A stretch of DNA of 64,000 nt, from NCBI RefSeq assembly GCF_000369405.1, contig NZ_KB849998.1:436548-500547 (forward strand), given 5' to 3'. Below are positions 29,868-40,015 of the stretch, one piece after another. The translations under genes were made by a program, and so were the position numbers. The notes below the pieces were generated by a model. It did no database searches. It was not told the DNA's origin and saw nothing but the letters and a program-made list of their open reading frames with translations. The DNA is from Acinetobacter sp. ANC 3929. GTDB lineage: Bacteria > Pseudomonadota > Gammaproteobacteria > Pseudomonadales > Moraxellaceae. Positions within the stretch are counted from its first letter, which is position 1. Each line of letters opens with the position of its first letter.

Positions 29868-30602
29868 CTATTTTCCTCCTTGCGCAGGTGGAGTAGTTGC
29901 TGCTTGAGCTGTTGATGCACTTGCAACATTATTTGTTTGATCATCCGCACCGACATAACGATAAGTCTTTGCTTTTACCGTATAATTCACTACAGGGATG
30001 TCAGATTTTTTCTGCGTATCTTCTTTTGCTTCAACCGTAAAGTCATGCAAAGTCACGATACGAGGTAAAGCCGCGATACCTGTTACAAACGCACCAAAAG
30101 CATGGTAGTCGCCTGTAGCATCAATACTAATTGGCTGCTCAATAAAGAATTCTTGTTTAACTTCACTCTCAAGTCGGATATTTTTAAACTTCAGGCCAGA
30201 GTTCACACCTGTTAAGTTAATGTCCTCAACCAGACTTGGAATTTCTGTTTCTTTTGGCAATTGCTCTAATTGTTGATTAAAGTTCGCTTCCATTTCTTGA
30301 AGCTGTGCCTGATATTGTTGCAAATTACGTAATTTTGAGTCTTTTTCTTTAAACTCATTGAGTAAACTTTGTTCTTTGGCTTGCTCATTTGCAATAGATT
30401 CAAGTTGAGACTTGATCACCACAAAATACCCCAATGCAGCAACAGCCAAGAAGACGAAAATCCAGCAAGTAATTTTAACCGAGAGCGGCCAACTACCATA
30501 GTTATTCATATCCAGCGTATTAAATTGCTGGAAGAATTGCTCGACGGACATCTTCTTTTTCTTCGCAGCGACGGTGTCTTGATTCAATTCATCTTGGTTC
30601 AT
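29868..30602 (-). CDS. pilO: Type IV pilus alignment protein PilO
   Basis: Bitopic inner-membrane protein of 244 residues: cytoplasmic N-terminus, one transmembrane helix (about 46-66), a coiled coil, then a ferredoxin-like periplasmic domain. It pairs with PilN. The C-terminal tail is low-complexity Ala/Thr/Gln. Its ATG overlaps the pilN stop by four bases, a sign of coupled translation. Confidence 0.95.
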   Translation of the reverse strand: MNQDELNQDTVAAKKKKMSVEQFFQQFNTLDMNNYGSWPLSVKITCWIFVFLAVAALGYFVVIKSQLESIANEQAKEQSLLNEFKEKDSKLRNLQQYQAQLQEMEANFNQQLEQLPKETEIPSLVEDINLTGVNSGLKFKNIRLESEVKQEFFIEQPISIDATGDYHAFGAFVTGIAALPRIVTLHDFTVEAKEDTQKKSDIPVVNYTVKAKTYRYVGADDQTNNVASASTAQAATTPPAQGGK

Positions 30603-31255
30603 TTCGCCACTCCCGCTGCTGCTACCCCTGATGCGGCCTGTTCTGATGTTGGTGCAGCTTCTGCCGTTGTACCAATCTCACCTAAATCGACAGTAACAAC
30701 AAAGCTGCCATAATTTTCCTCAACACGAGGAACCAGCGAGCTTGCTGTTTTATCTTTATTTTTGTTTTCGTCTACCGCCAAGAATGAATTCATAAAGGCA
30801 TTACGATACCAAGGCGAAGCCTCTAAGTTACGTAGTAGCTCAGCCACAGTGTTCGGGCTTTCAGCCTTCCCTTCAATCGTGAACTTATCACCTGTCCGGC
30901 TAAACTTGGTTAAATACATGGTTGGCGGCGTCACTCGTACCAATTCATCCACCAAACGGACCGTAACTGGACGTTGCCCTTGTAAGCCTTGAATCAGCTT
31001 CATCCGTTCGATGATGGCATTGCGGCGTTCTTGCAAACCATCTAGTGCTTTTAATTGCGTATCTAAATTTTGATTGGTACTGACGATCAGTTGATTGGCT
31101 TGCTCTTGATCATTCAATTTATGATCAAAATACATCCACCCCGAGAAAACCGATGCAACCCCTAATGCAGCAACCCCAACACAAAATGCAATAAACTGTT
31201 TCTTTCTTTGTTCTCTTAGCTCATCACGCCAAGGGAGTAAGTTAATCTTTGCCAT
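30599..31255 (-). CDS. pilN: Type IV pilus alignment protein PilN
   Basis: Bitopic inner-membrane protein of 218 residues. The N-terminal INLLPWRDELREQRKKQF is the conserved PilM-binding segment; a transmembrane helix follows at about 24-42, then a coiled coil and a small periplasmic domain. It bridges cytoplasmic PilM and periplasmic PilO. It overlaps pilM by one base and pilO by four. Confidence 0.96.
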   Translation of the reverse strand: MAKINLLPWRDELREQRKKQFIAFCVGVAALGVASVFSGWMYFDHKLNDQEQANQLIVSTNQNLDTQLKALDGLQERRNAIIERMKLIQGLQGQRPVTVRLVDELVRVTPPTMYLTKFSRTGDKFTIEGKAESPNTVAELLRNLEASPWYRNAFMNSFLAVDENKNKDKTASSLVPRVEENYGSFVVTVDLGEIGTTAEAAPTSEQAASGVAAAGVAK

Positions 31256-32313
31256 TAATCAAAACTCCTCAATGCCAAACCACATGCAACCATTAAAGAG
31301 GAAGCATCATTTTCAATTTTTTTAATATCAATTTGCGGAGAAAAACCCATTTGTAAAAATGGATTGGCAATGGTGACGCGATAACCTAATTTTTGTTGTA
31401 ATAACTTGGCAAGGCCTGGAATATTGGCATTCCCGCCAGCCAACAGAATATGGTCAATTTCGTTAAACTGAGAAGATGAAAAGAAGAACTGGAGTGAACG
31501 TGCAGCCTGTTGGACCACTGCATCCAAAAAGGGTTCAAGGACTTCCGTATCATAATCATCAGGCAAGCTTCTTTCTTTTTTAGCGCGTCCAGCTTCCTCA
31601 AAAGACAAGCCATAACGACTTTGTACATCTTGGGTCAGTTGGCGTCCACCAAACACTTGCTCACGTGTGTAGATAATCTTGCCTTTTTGCATTACAGATA
31701 AAGTGGTCATGGTATGACCAATATCTAAAATGCCAACTGTATTTGCCCCCATTGGCAGAGTGTCTGCAAATACTTGGAATGCGCGCTCCATTGCATAGCT
31801 TTCAACTTCTGCAATTTTTGCGGTCAAGCCCGCAAGTTCCAGCACTTCTACACGTGTATCAACATTCTCAGTACGCGTAGCGACCAAAAGTACATTCACC
31901 CGATTTGGATTAGCTAAACGATCAGGCAAAACTTCAAAATCAAGACTTACTTCATCTAATGGGAACGGAATGTATTGCTCAGCATCCATACGAATTTGAA
32001 CTTCACGTTCGTCATCCGTCATGTCGGCATCCATTTCTATGATCTTGTTAATGACCATAGAAGTAGGCACCGCAATAGCAACATTGGTGGTGTGAGGATT
32101 TGCAAGGTTAATGACTCTCTCAAGCGCATCACCCACCGCCTCTGGATTCAGTATGCTTTTTTCAACCACACTGCTTTCAGGCAATGGCATCACTGCATAA
32201 CTTTCAACCCAATATCTACCGTTCTTTACAGAGAGCTCCAATAATTTAACAGTTGTCGAACTAATATCGACACCTACTAACCCCTTATTTGGTTTACGAT
32301 ATAACCTGAGCAC
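31255..32313 (-). CDS. pilM: Type IV pilus assembly protein PilM
   Basis: Cytoplasmic, actin-like (FtsA fold) ATP-binding protein of 352 residues that binds the N-terminus of PilN and lies under the inner-membrane platform. VGVDISSTTVKLLEL and ILDIGHTMTTLSVM are the phosphate-binding loops, with LLAGGNANIPGL near the C-terminus. The start is GTG at 32313, preceded by AGGA. It is the first gene of pilMNOPQ-aroKB-SPOR and divergent from PBP1A. Confidence 0.96.
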   Translation of the reverse strand: MLRLYRKPNKGLVGVDISSTTVKLLELSVKNGRYWVESYAVMPLPESSVVEKSILNPEAVGDALERVINLANPHTTNVAIAVPTSMVINKIIEMDADMTDDEREVQIRMDAEQYIPFPLDEVSLDFEVLPDRLANPNRVNVLLVATRTENVDTRVEVLELAGLTAKIAEVESYAMERAFQVFADTLPMGANTVGILDIGHTMTTLSVMQKGKIIYTREQVFGGRQLTQDVQSRYGLSFEEAGRAKKERSLPDDYDTEVLEPFLDAVVQQAARSLQFFFSSSQFNEIDHILLAGGNANIPGLAKLLQQKLGYRVTIANPFLQMGFSPQIDIKKIENDASSLMVACGLALRSFD

Positions 32314-32475
32314 AGTACTTTCCTATTTATTTTTTTATCCCCAAAAATACAACACACTAATTTGTTTTGGTCTTTAATTGCTACGGATACAATAACTCAT
32401 CTAACAATCCGCATTTCTAAAGGATATACTGACCACAATTAGTTTGCCATTCGCTCTTATTAAAACTTACTTATT

Positions 32476-35076
32476 ATGAAAAAGCTATCCAGTTCTGGTA
32501 TTGTTCGGCCATTTTTTTTGATCGTTATTATTATCTTAGTCTCACTTCCAATGGGATTTTATGGCATGTATCTCTATCTCGCACCTTCGCTGCCAGATAT
32601 GAGCTCACTCAAAAAAGCGCCTTTACAAAAACCATTGCAAGTCTACACGACAGATAATCAGCTGATTGCGGAATATGGCGGAAAATTATCGATTCCTGTT
32701 AAGTATGAACAGATCCCCCCAACTTTTATTCATGGCTTTTTAGCAGCCGAAGATTCGTCTTTTTTTGAGCATAATGGCATTAGCTTCAAAGGACTCGGGC
32801 GAGCACTAACTGAATCTGTAACTGGTTCTGATGTCCAAACTGGGGGCTCAACCATTACCATGCAGGTCGCAAAAAACTATTATTTAAGTCCAGACCGAAC
32901 GCTTAGACGCAAACTAACCGAGGTTTTTCTGGCACGTAAAATCGAACAAAACTTAACAAAACAAGAAATTCTGACCGCTTATGTTAATAAAATTTTCCTC
33001 GGTAAAAATGCCTATGGTATTGCAGCCGCTGTACGGGTCTATTACAACAAGAACCTGAATGAACTAACCACTGCGCAAATGGCAATGATTGCAGGCCTAC
33101 CTAAAGCACCATCAAAATACAATCCAGTGGTCAATCCTGAGCGCGCCCTTGAGCGTCGTAACTGGATTTTAGGACGTATGTTACAACTGGGTTATCTCAA
33201 CCAAAACCAATATCAACAAGCGGTCGCAGAACCGATCAATTTAAATATGATGGATCGCTCAGTGAGCAATGTGTTTCCCTATGTAGGAGAAATGGTTCGA
33301 TCAGAGTTAGTCGAACATTTTGGCGAGCAAGCGGTTGACTCGGGATACAAGGTCTACACTACGATTGATAGCAACCGCCAACGTTATGCAGAGCAAGCGA
33401 TTCAAGATGGTTTGGAAGCCTATGACCGTCGTCATGGTTGGCGTGGTCCTGAAGCACATGACAAACCACTTAAGCAGTTCATCGCTTATGCAAATACTTA
33501 TCCAGCACAAGTCATCAAGGTCAACAATAATTCTTTTCATGCATTGATGCAGGATGGCTCAACAGTTACCGTCAACTGGTCTGGCATGTCATGGGTTCGT
33601 CCGTATCGTAACGCCAATAGTGTCGGTGGTGCGCCATCGAATGCATCACAAATTGTTAAAGTCAAAGATATTATTCGTCTACGCCCGAATGAGGGCAAAA
33701 CGGTCTGGTCTTTGGTTCAAGTACCCAAGGTTCAAGGACAGCTCATTGCGATCAATCCAAATGATGGTGCAATTGAAGCGGTAGTGGGTGGATATAACTT
33801 TTATCAATCTAAATTTAACCGTGCTGTACAAGGCTGGAGACAACCGGGTTCAACCATTAAACCATTCGTTTATGCCTTGGCTTTAGAGCGTGGCATGACC
33901 CCGTATAGCATGGTCAATGATAGTCCAATCACCATTGGTAAATGGTCTCCAAGAAACTCTGATGGCCGTTACCTAGGCATGATCCCTTTACGTCGTGCCC
34001 TCTATTTATCCCGAAACACAGTTTCAGTACGTTTATTACAGAATGTTGGAATTGAACGTACACGCCAATTATTTATGGACTTTGGTTTACAAGAAGACCA
34101 GATTCCACGTAACTACACCATTGCGCTCGGTACACCACAGGTACTGCCTGTACAAATGGCAACAGGTTATGCCACTTTTGCCAATGGTGGATATCGCGTC
34201 CAACCGCACTTCATTAAACGTATTGAGGATGCTTCAGGCAAAGTTATTTATGAAGCAAAACCTGACTATGCATGTATCCCATGTATTAGCAATCCAAATG
34301 CAGGTACAGAGCAGCAAACTGCTGAAACAGGCAAAGATAAATCTAAAGACCAAGTAACCGAAGTGACCAATCAGACTTTAGATGATGCAATTGCTGCCTC
34401 TGAAGCACCAATATTGACTGCTGATGCCACCCAAACAGCAAAAACCAACAGTGACTATCGTCAAGCGCAACGCATTTTAAAATCAAGCTCTGCTTACGAT
34501 ATGGCAAACATCCTCCGCGATGTAATCCAACACGGTACTGGTCGAGCTGCACTTAAAATTGGGCGTGATGATTTAGGCGGCAAAACAGGAACAACTAATG
34601 ATGCAAAAGATGCTTGGTTCGCAGGTTTCAATGGTAAGTTGGTTGCAATCGCATGGGTGGGCTTTGACCAACCGCGTACACTAGGTCGTCGTGAATATGG
34701 TGGCGTTGCTGCCCTTCCGATCTGGACCAACTTTATGGGCAAATCTTTAAAAGATACGCCATCTGCTTGGGTGCGTTTGGATAAAGAAGCGAAAGATCCA
34801 ATCTCTCGTGATAAGTTACAGATCCAGCAAAGCGAAGATAAAAAAGAATATCGCGCCTCTCCACCATTGGCGCGTCCACTTTATCGTCCTGCACCAGTTG
34901 CACCTGTTCGCTCAACACAAAATGATTTTTCAGACTTACCTGGAACAACCCCAGTGACTGATGAACAACCGATTGTTCCAGCGAAAAAGCAGCCACCTGC
35001 AATGGGTTCAACTTCACAGAACCCACCGCCAAAAGAAAGGGATGGGATTGAGCACTTGATCAATCAAATCCAGTAA
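32476..35076 (+). CDS. mrcA: Penicillin-binding protein 1A
   Basis: Bifunctional class A PBP of 866 residues. The N-terminal membrane anchor (about 12-33) precedes the glycosyltransferase domain with the catalytic Glu in AAEDSSFFEHNG and STITMQVAKNYYL. The transpeptidase domain has SxxK in PGSTIKPF, SRN in YLSRNTVSV and KTG in GKTGTTND. The C-terminal 100 residues are Pro/Gln-rich and disordered. It is transcribed divergently from pilM, as in many gammaproteobacteria (there called mrcA or ponA). Confidence 0.95.
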   Translation: MKKLSSSGIVRPFFLIVIIILVSLPMGFYGMYLYLAPSLPDMSSLKKAPLQKPLQVYTTDNQLIAEYGGKLSIPVKYEQIPPTFIHGFLAAEDSSFFEHNGISFKGLGRALTESVTGSDVQTGGSTITMQVAKNYYLSPDRTLRRKLTEVFLARKIEQNLTKQEILTAYVNKIFLGKNAYGIAAAVRVYYNKNLNELTTAQMAMIAGLPKAPSKYNPVVNPERALERRNWILGRMLQLGYLNQNQYQQAVAEPINLNMMDRSVSNVFPYVGEMVRSELVEHFGEQAVDSGYKVYTTIDSNRQRYAEQAIQDGLEAYDRRHGWRGPEAHDKPLKQFIAYANTYPAQVIKVNNNSFHALMQDGSTVTVNWSGMSWVRPYRNANSVGGAPSNASQIVKVKDIIRLRPNEGKTVWSLVQVPKVQGQLIAINPNDGAIEAVVGGYNFYQSKFNRAVQGWRQPGSTIKPFVYALALERGMTPYSMVNDSPITIGKWSPRNSDGRYLGMIPLRRALYLSRNTVSVRLLQNVGIERTRQLFMDFGLQEDQIPRNYTIALGTPQVLPVQMATGYATFANGGYRVQPHFIKRIEDASGKVIYEAKPDYACIPCISNPNAGTEQQTAETGKDKSKDQVTEVTNQTLDDAIAASEAPILTADATQTAKTNSDYRQAQRILKSSSAYDMANILRDVIQHGTGRAALKIGRDDLGGKTGTTNDAKDAWFAGFNGKLVAIAWVGFDQPRTLGRREYGGVAALPIWTNFMGKSLKDTPSAWVRLDKEAKDPISRDKLQIQQSEDKKEYRASPPLARPLYRPAPVAPVRSTQNDFSDLPGTTPVTDEQPIVPAKKQPPAMGSTSQNPPPKERDGIEHLINQIQ

Positions 35077-35081
35077 ATAAA

Positions 35082-35110
35082 AAAGAAGCCATCACATTGA
35101 TGGCTTCTTT
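35082..35110. terminator. Bidirectional terminator between mrcA and rlmA
   Basis: Perfect 13-bp stem (35082-35094 with 35098-35110) with A and T tracts on both sides. It sits between convergent genes and reaches into the last codons of the minus-strand methyltransferase gene. Confidence 0.85.
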
Positions 35111-35910
35111 CTTTTTTGGAACAGATAAATCTGAAAGGCAGCAGTCACTGCAAATTGCTGCGCTTGCTCAAGTACTTTGCGTCGTTCAGGATTCGCCTTA
35201 TAAGCATAAGGCGTCATCGCAATTAAATTCTTTAAAGCCTGTTGATCTAACTGCATGGGTGCTTCAACAATTTGTGCCTGCTTCAACTCAAACTGAGCAT
35301 CTAACTGCTCTACAAATTTTTGAGGTTCATGCAAATTCACTTGCTCAAATAACGCTTCGCGCAAATCATAAAGATGTCTTGGTGCGGGCGTTACGACAAG
35401 TAAAAAACCTTCATCATCCAATACTCTGATTATTTCTTCTTGTGGAATCGGGCTAAACAAGCTGGTACAAATGTCAATCGAATGATCTTGCACGGGTAAG
35501 GTTGCACCCGTTCCCACCACCCATATCACATCTGCATTTAACTTTGCTGCGCGCTGAACTGCCGTTTTGGCGATATCAACACCAATACACTGTTGGGTAT
35601 ACGCTTGCATGGCACTGGTGTAATAGCCCTCACCACAACCAATATCTAAAACTGCTTGGGGTTTAAGTTGCTGTAGTAGCTCAACCACAGCTTGCTGCAA
35701 AGGCTGATAAAAACCTGCTTGCAAAAACTCACGGCGTGCCTGTACGGACTCAGGAGTATCTCCAGGTGACTTGCTATGTTTATGCTGCACCACATGTAAA
35801 TTGACATAGCCTTGTTTAGCTACATCATAATGATGCCCTTTTTCACATCGCCAAGAATTTTCAACCAAATTCAAGGATTGGCGACAAACAGGACACATCA
35901 AAAAACTCAT
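35092..35910 (-). CDS. rlmA: RlmA-type 23S rRNA guanine-N1 methyltransferase
   Basis: SAM-dependent methyltransferase of 272 residues. The N-terminal zinc site has Cys6, Cys9, Cys22 and His26 (MCPVCRQ and CEKGHHYD), typical of RlmA, which methylates G745 of 23S rRNA. The SAM loop is VLDIGCGEGYYTSAM, followed by IGVDIA. The SPGDTPESVQARREFL segment after the zinc site is also conserved. It is a single gene between two terminators, convergent with mrcA and upstream of the dcw genes. The exact target base is inferred from the family. Confidence 0.85.
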   Translation of the reverse strand: MSFLMCPVCRQSLNLVENSWRCEKGHHYDVAKQGYVNLHVVQHKHSKSPGDTPESVQARREFLQAGFYQPLQQAVVELLQQLKPQAVLDIGCGEGYYTSAMQAYTQQCIGVDIAKTAVQRAAKLNADVIWVVGTGATLPVQDHSIDICTSLFSPIPQEEIIRVLDDEGFLLVVTPAPRHLYDLREALFEQVNLHEPQKFVEQLDAQFELKQAQIVEAPMQLDQQALKNLIAMTPYAYKANPERRKVLEQAQQFAVTAAFQIYLFQKRKKPSM

Positions 35911-35931
35911 CTATTTTCTCCAAACATAAAA

Positions 35932-35953
35932 AAAGCTGGTCTTCACCAGCTTC
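35932..35953 (-). terminator. Intrinsic terminator of the dcw operon
   Basis: Eight-bp stem (35933-35940 with 35945-35952), tetraloop and a run of about seven T on the minus strand, 17 bases past the mraY stop. It ends the rsmH-mraY cluster before rlmA. Confidence 0.85.
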
Positions 35954-35969
35954 TTTCTTGAATCATGGT

Positions 35970-37088
35970 TTAACGTAATTTTAGCGTCATTAAGCCAAGT
36001 ACAACCAAGAAAATGGTAATAATCCAAAAACGGATAACGACTTGGGTTTCTTTCCAGCCTTGCTTTTCATAATGATGATGCAAAGGTGCCATCAAGAAAA
36101 CACGCTTATTACGCATCCGCAATGAACCAATCTGCAAGAACACAGAGACCGCTTCCATCACGAATACCCCACCCATAATGGCAAATACGATTTCCTGACG
36201 CACCATCACCGCAATGGTACCGAGCATCGCACCAAGAGCCAATGCGCCGACATCACCCATAAATACTTGAGCTGGATGGGCATTGTACCAAAGGAAGGCC
36301 AAACCAGCACCGATCATAGCCGAACAGATCACCACCAATTCAGAGGTATATTTTACATAAGGAATATGTAAATAATTGGCAAAACGAATATCACCCGATA
36401 AATAAGCAAATACACCTAAGCCTGCCGCGACCATAACAATTGGCATAATTGCCAAACCGTCTAAGCCATCGGTCAGATTAACCGCATTCGATGCACCATT
36501 AATCACCAAGTAAGTGAATGCAATAAAGGCTAAACCCAATGGCACAGCTGAAAGCGGAATGGAAAGATTCTTGAAGAACGGGATCAGCAAATCCAACATA
36601 TCTGCCGTATGCTCGACACTGTCTTGTTGTTTCGCAATCACATATAAGGCAATACCTGCACCCAAAGACGCTACTGAAGTCCAGAAAAACTTCTTACGTG
36701 CTGGTAAACCGGCATTGTCTTTGTAACGGACTTTAATCCAGTCATCGGCCCAACCGACAGCACCAAATACCACCATCACACCCATTACAATCCAAACATA
36801 TGGATTGGATAAATCTGCCCACAGTAACGTACTAATCCCGATGGAGAGTAAAATGAGAATCCCACCCATGGTTGGGGTTCCCATTTTTTTGGCATGGTTT
36901 TCAGGCGCAAAAGAACTTACTGCCTGACCATATTTTAATGCTTGTAATTTACGAATCATGACTGGACCTAAAACCAGTCCGATCGTCAAGGCCGTCAGTA
37001 AGCTCAACAAAGAGCGCAATGTTAAATAACGAACAACCTGAAACGAACTGTTATAGTCCGCCAGTTGCTCAAATAACCATAACAACAT
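35970..37088 (-). CDS. mraY: Phospho-N-acetylmuramoyl-pentapeptide transferase MraY
   Basis: Polytopic enzyme (372 residues, about ten transmembrane helices) that attaches UDP-MurNAc-pentapeptide to undecaprenyl phosphate, giving lipid I. Conserved loops [27 protein letters not shown] and the His-rich [13 protein letters not shown] are present. It starts directly after murF. In many bacteria murD, ftsW, murG and murC follow; here the operon ends with a terminator. Confidence 0.97.
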   Translation of the reverse strand: MLLWLFEQLADYNSSFQVVRYLTLRSLLSLLTALTIGLVLGPVMIRKLQALKYGQAVSSFAPENHAKKMGTPTMGGILILLSIGISTLLWADLSNPYVWIVMGVMVVFGAVGWADDWIKVRYKDNAGLPARKKFFWTSVASLGAGIALYVIAKQQDSVEHTADMLDLLIPFFKNLSIPLSAVPLGLAFIAFTYLVINGASNAVNLTDGLDGLAIMPIVMVAAGLGVFAYLSGDIRFANYLHIPYVKYTSELVVICSAMIGAGLAFLWYNAHPAQVFMGDVGALALGAMLGTIAVMVRQEIVFAIMGGVFVMEAVSVFLQIGSLRMRNKRVFLMAPLHHHYEKQGWKETQVVIRFWIITIFLVVLGLMTLKLR

Positions 37089-38486
37089 TTAAATTTTCTC
37101 CATCAAGTCAGCCATCAACGTTTCCATATGGGTATAACGAGACCCTTTGAATAGGAAACTCATTGACTGGGGTTGATGTGTTTGGACTAAATTAATTAAA
37201 AACGGTAATGCTTCTGCCTGTGTTGCAAATGCATGTAGCTTTTCTGAATGGGATGAACCTTGTTTCGCTGCAGCAGCAAATTCACCGACGACAACCAAAT
37301 GTTCCAAAGGCAACAACGATAAATCTCTTCCGAGATCATGATGCTCTTGCCAGCTACTGTCACCTAGCTCCCCAATATCACCCATCACCATGACTTTTAA
37401 GCCCTGCTGCTGCAAAAGCACCTGTGCTGCTGCGCGCATTGAGGTTGGGTTCGCATTATAGGTATCATCAATAAACAAATGGTGTTGCTGTTGAATAAAG
37501 TTCAGACGACCTTTGGCACCTTGTGCTTGCTCTAAACCTAGTACAATGTCATCCAGTGCAATGCCAATCGCCAAGGCAAATGCGGTCGCTGCTGCTGCAT
37601 TTTGTACATTATGCGCACCTGCAAATGGTAAATTTACTCCACGACTCCCTTGTAGGGTGTGTAAGTTAAATTGTGCCGATTGAGGATGCAATTGCACATC
37701 TGTCGCAAAAATATCACCGCCTTCACCAAAGCTTAGAATCGAATGGGCCTGAGCATTTTCACGAATACTTGCTGCAAAATCATCTTGTGCAGGAACGACG
37801 GCAGTACCTTGAGGCAGAATATGCGCATAGATTTCTGATTTAGCACGACAAATGCCTTCGCGCCCACCAAACTCACCTAAGTGTGCTGTACCAATATTCA
37901 AAATCCCTGCCACATGCGGCTGCACCAAATTCGAGGTGTAATCAATTTCACCTTGATGGCTGGCGCCTAACTCCATCACGGCATATTGATGCTCAGGACG
38001 CAGCTCAAGTAACATCATCGGAACACCAAGATCATTATTTAGGTTGCCACGCGTGATCAGTGTTGGTGCCAAACGAGATAGAATACTGCCCAGCATTTCT
38101 TTAGTGGTGGTTTTACCACTACTTCCCGTTAAGGCAATGACTTTCAACTGTGGGTTTTGTTGACGGCGGTAAGCACCTAACTGCCCCAAAGCCAAACGAG
38201 TGTCCTTGACGATCAGCTGTGCAATATCGGCATCGACAGGATGATCAACAATCGCAATTTGGCACCCTTGTGCTGCTACTTGTGCCACAAAGTTATGTGC
38301 ATCAAACCGTTCACCCTTTAATGCAAGGAAAGCATCACCTGCTTCTGCATGACGTGAATCCGTTAAAATACGTTTAATTTCACCTTGTGGAATATTTTGT
38401 TGAAACCACTCGCCTTGGGTCGCTTGTTGTAATTGTTCTGCGGTCCAAGGTTGTAATGGAACAGTACTGGTCGTTGAAGTATGCAT
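37089..38486 (-). CDS. murF: UDP-MurNAc-tripeptide D-Ala-D-Ala ligase MurF
   Basis: Cytoplasmic ATP-dependent Mur ligase of 465 residues that adds D-Ala-D-Ala to complete the pentapeptide. The P-loop is TGSSGKTTTKE, with the central domain motif ELGASHQGEI and the DDTYNANP loop typical of MurF. It lies 22 bp after murE and abuts mraY. Confidence 0.97.
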   Translation of the reverse strand: MHTSTTSTVPLQPWTAEQLQQATQGEWFQQNIPQGEIKRILTDSRHAEAGDAFLALKGERFDAHNFVAQVAAQGCQIAIVDHPVDADIAQLIVKDTRLALGQLGAYRRQQNPQLKVIALTGSSGKTTTKEMLGSILSRLAPTLITRGNLNNDLGVPMMLLELRPEHQYAVMELGASHQGEIDYTSNLVQPHVAGILNIGTAHLGEFGGREGICRAKSEIYAHILPQGTAVVPAQDDFAASIRENAQAHSILSFGEGGDIFATDVQLHPQSAQFNLHTLQGSRGVNLPFAGAHNVQNAAAATAFALAIGIALDDIVLGLEQAQGAKGRLNFIQQQHHLFIDDTYNANPTSMRAAAQVLLQQQGLKVMVMGDIGELGDSSWQEHHDLGRDLSLLPLEHLVVVGEFAAAAKQGSSHSEKLHAFATQAEALPFLINLVQTHQPQSMSFLFKGSRYTHMETLMADLMEKI

Positions 38487-38508
38487 ACGCTTTATTTACC
38501 TTTTAACC

Positions 38509-40008
38509 TTATTGCGCAGGATAGGCTGAATCGATGGGATGGGGCTGTGCATCAATCGCAGACTGCACCTCAACCACATCATCAAACCAATGACGAACGC
38601 CATCAATTTCCTGATAGTTTTCATGTCCTTTGCCTGCAATCACCACAATATCACCTGCTTGGGCTTGCGCCACCACACATTTAATCGCTTCACGACGATC
38701 ATGAATTTCATACATGTCATGGTCTGCGAAGTTGATGCTTTGCTTCATATCTGCAAAAATCTGTTCAGGATTTTCAGTTCGTGGATTATCCGAAGTAAGC
38801 ACAACGGGATTGGCATGATCAAGTGCAGCTTGAGTCATCAGCGGACGTTTACCACGATCACGGTCTCCGCCGCAACCAAATACAGCCCATAACCGACCCG
38901 TGACATGACGTTTCAATGTGGTCAGTACTTGGATCAAGGCATCAGGTGTATGCGCATAATCAACGACAAATAGACGCTCAGCATCTTGAATGACTTGCAT
39001 ACGTCCAGGTGCACCTTTGAGTTGCGGTACGAACTGAATCAAATCAGCCAAGGCAAAGCCCGCATACTCTGCTGCGATCAAACTTGCCAATAAATTCTCA
39101 ACATTAAACTGCCCAAGTAATGGACTTTGCACTACATAGTGACCTGTCGGAGCGATTAATGTAAAACTTGCCCCACTCAAGCGATATTGCAAATCTGCAA
39201 TATGGTAATCCGCTGTCGTCTGAGTTAAAGAATAAGTCAGAATTTTAGGTTGTGCTGGATTAGCCTTCGCAGCATCTAACATTAGATGTGCATGTGCATC
39301 ATCCAAGTTAATCACTACGGCTTTTAAGGTAGTGAATTTGAATAATAAAGCTTTGGCTTCAGCATAAGCCTCCAAAGTACCGTGATAATCCAGATGGTCA
39401 CGACTTAAATTACTGTACACCGCAATTTCAAGCTCACAGCCGTTCAAGCGCCCTTGCTCCAAACCATGTGAACTGGCTTCCAGTGCAACAAAACTCGCAC
39501 CTTGTTTTGCATAGCCATGTAACGCATGCTGTAGTTGCAGTGCATCCAAAGTGGTATGCGTGGATGGTGTTAAGTTTGGCAGAATACCGTTGCCTGTCGT
39601 GCCCATCACTGCACAACCTTTACCTTGGGAACTGATCAGTTCCGCAATCAGGCGTGAAATCGTGGTTTTGCCATTGGTTCCTGTCACCGCAATACCACGT
39701 AAAGGCTGAACAGGGTCGATTGCTTGTAAATATTGCTTCTGCCATTCGCCCATCTGATAACGGACATCAGCACAAACCCATTCGTTTGCGAGACCTAATG
39801 GTGCCTCACTGATTACGGCCAATGCACCTGCATCCAAAGCATTTTGCGCAAACTGGCGTGTTTTTTCAGGTTGACTATAGCTATTCAAAGCAATAAAAAT
39901 TTGACCAGCAGCAACTTTACGGCTATCTAAACTGAAACCTTTAAATGGCTGTGTATACCAAGCCGCATCTATGCTGATCGGGTGTATCTGTTGGAAACGA
40001 ATCGACAT
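38509..40008 (-). CDS. murE: UDP-MurNAc-L-Ala-D-Glu:meso-DAP ligase MurE
   Basis: Mur ligase of 499 residues that adds the third stem-peptide residue. The ATP loop is TGTNGKTTIS, and DNPRTE matches the DNPR/A motif that marks meso-diaminopimelate specificity, as expected for a Gram-negative wall. VDYAHTPDAL and GCGGDRDRGKRPLM are further Mur ligase signatures. Lies between ftsI (7 bp) and murF. Confidence 0.97.
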   Translation of the reverse strand: MSIRFQQIHPISIDAAWYTQPFKGFSLDSRKVAAGQIFIALNSYSQPEKTRQFAQNALDAGALAVISEAPLGLANEWVCADVRYQMGEWQKQYLQAIDPVQPLRGIAVTGTNGKTTISRLIAELISSQGKGCAVMGTTGNGILPNLTPSTHTTLDALQLQHALHGYAKQGASFVALEASSHGLEQGRLNGCELEIAVYSNLSRDHLDYHGTLEAYAEAKALLFKFTTLKAVVINLDDAHAHLMLDAAKANPAQPKILTYSLTQTTADYHIADLQYRLSGASFTLIAPTGHYVVQSPLLGQFNVENLLASLIAAEYAGFALADLIQFVPQLKGAPGRMQVIQDAERLFVVDYAHTPDALIQVLTTLKRHVTGRLWAVFGCGGDRDRGKRPLMTQAALDHANPVVLTSDNPRTENPEQIFADMKQSINFADHDMYEIHDRREAIKCVVAQAQAGDIVVIAGKGHENYQEIDGVRHWFDDVVEVQSAIDAQPHPIDSAYPAQ

Positions 40009-40015
40009 AATTTAC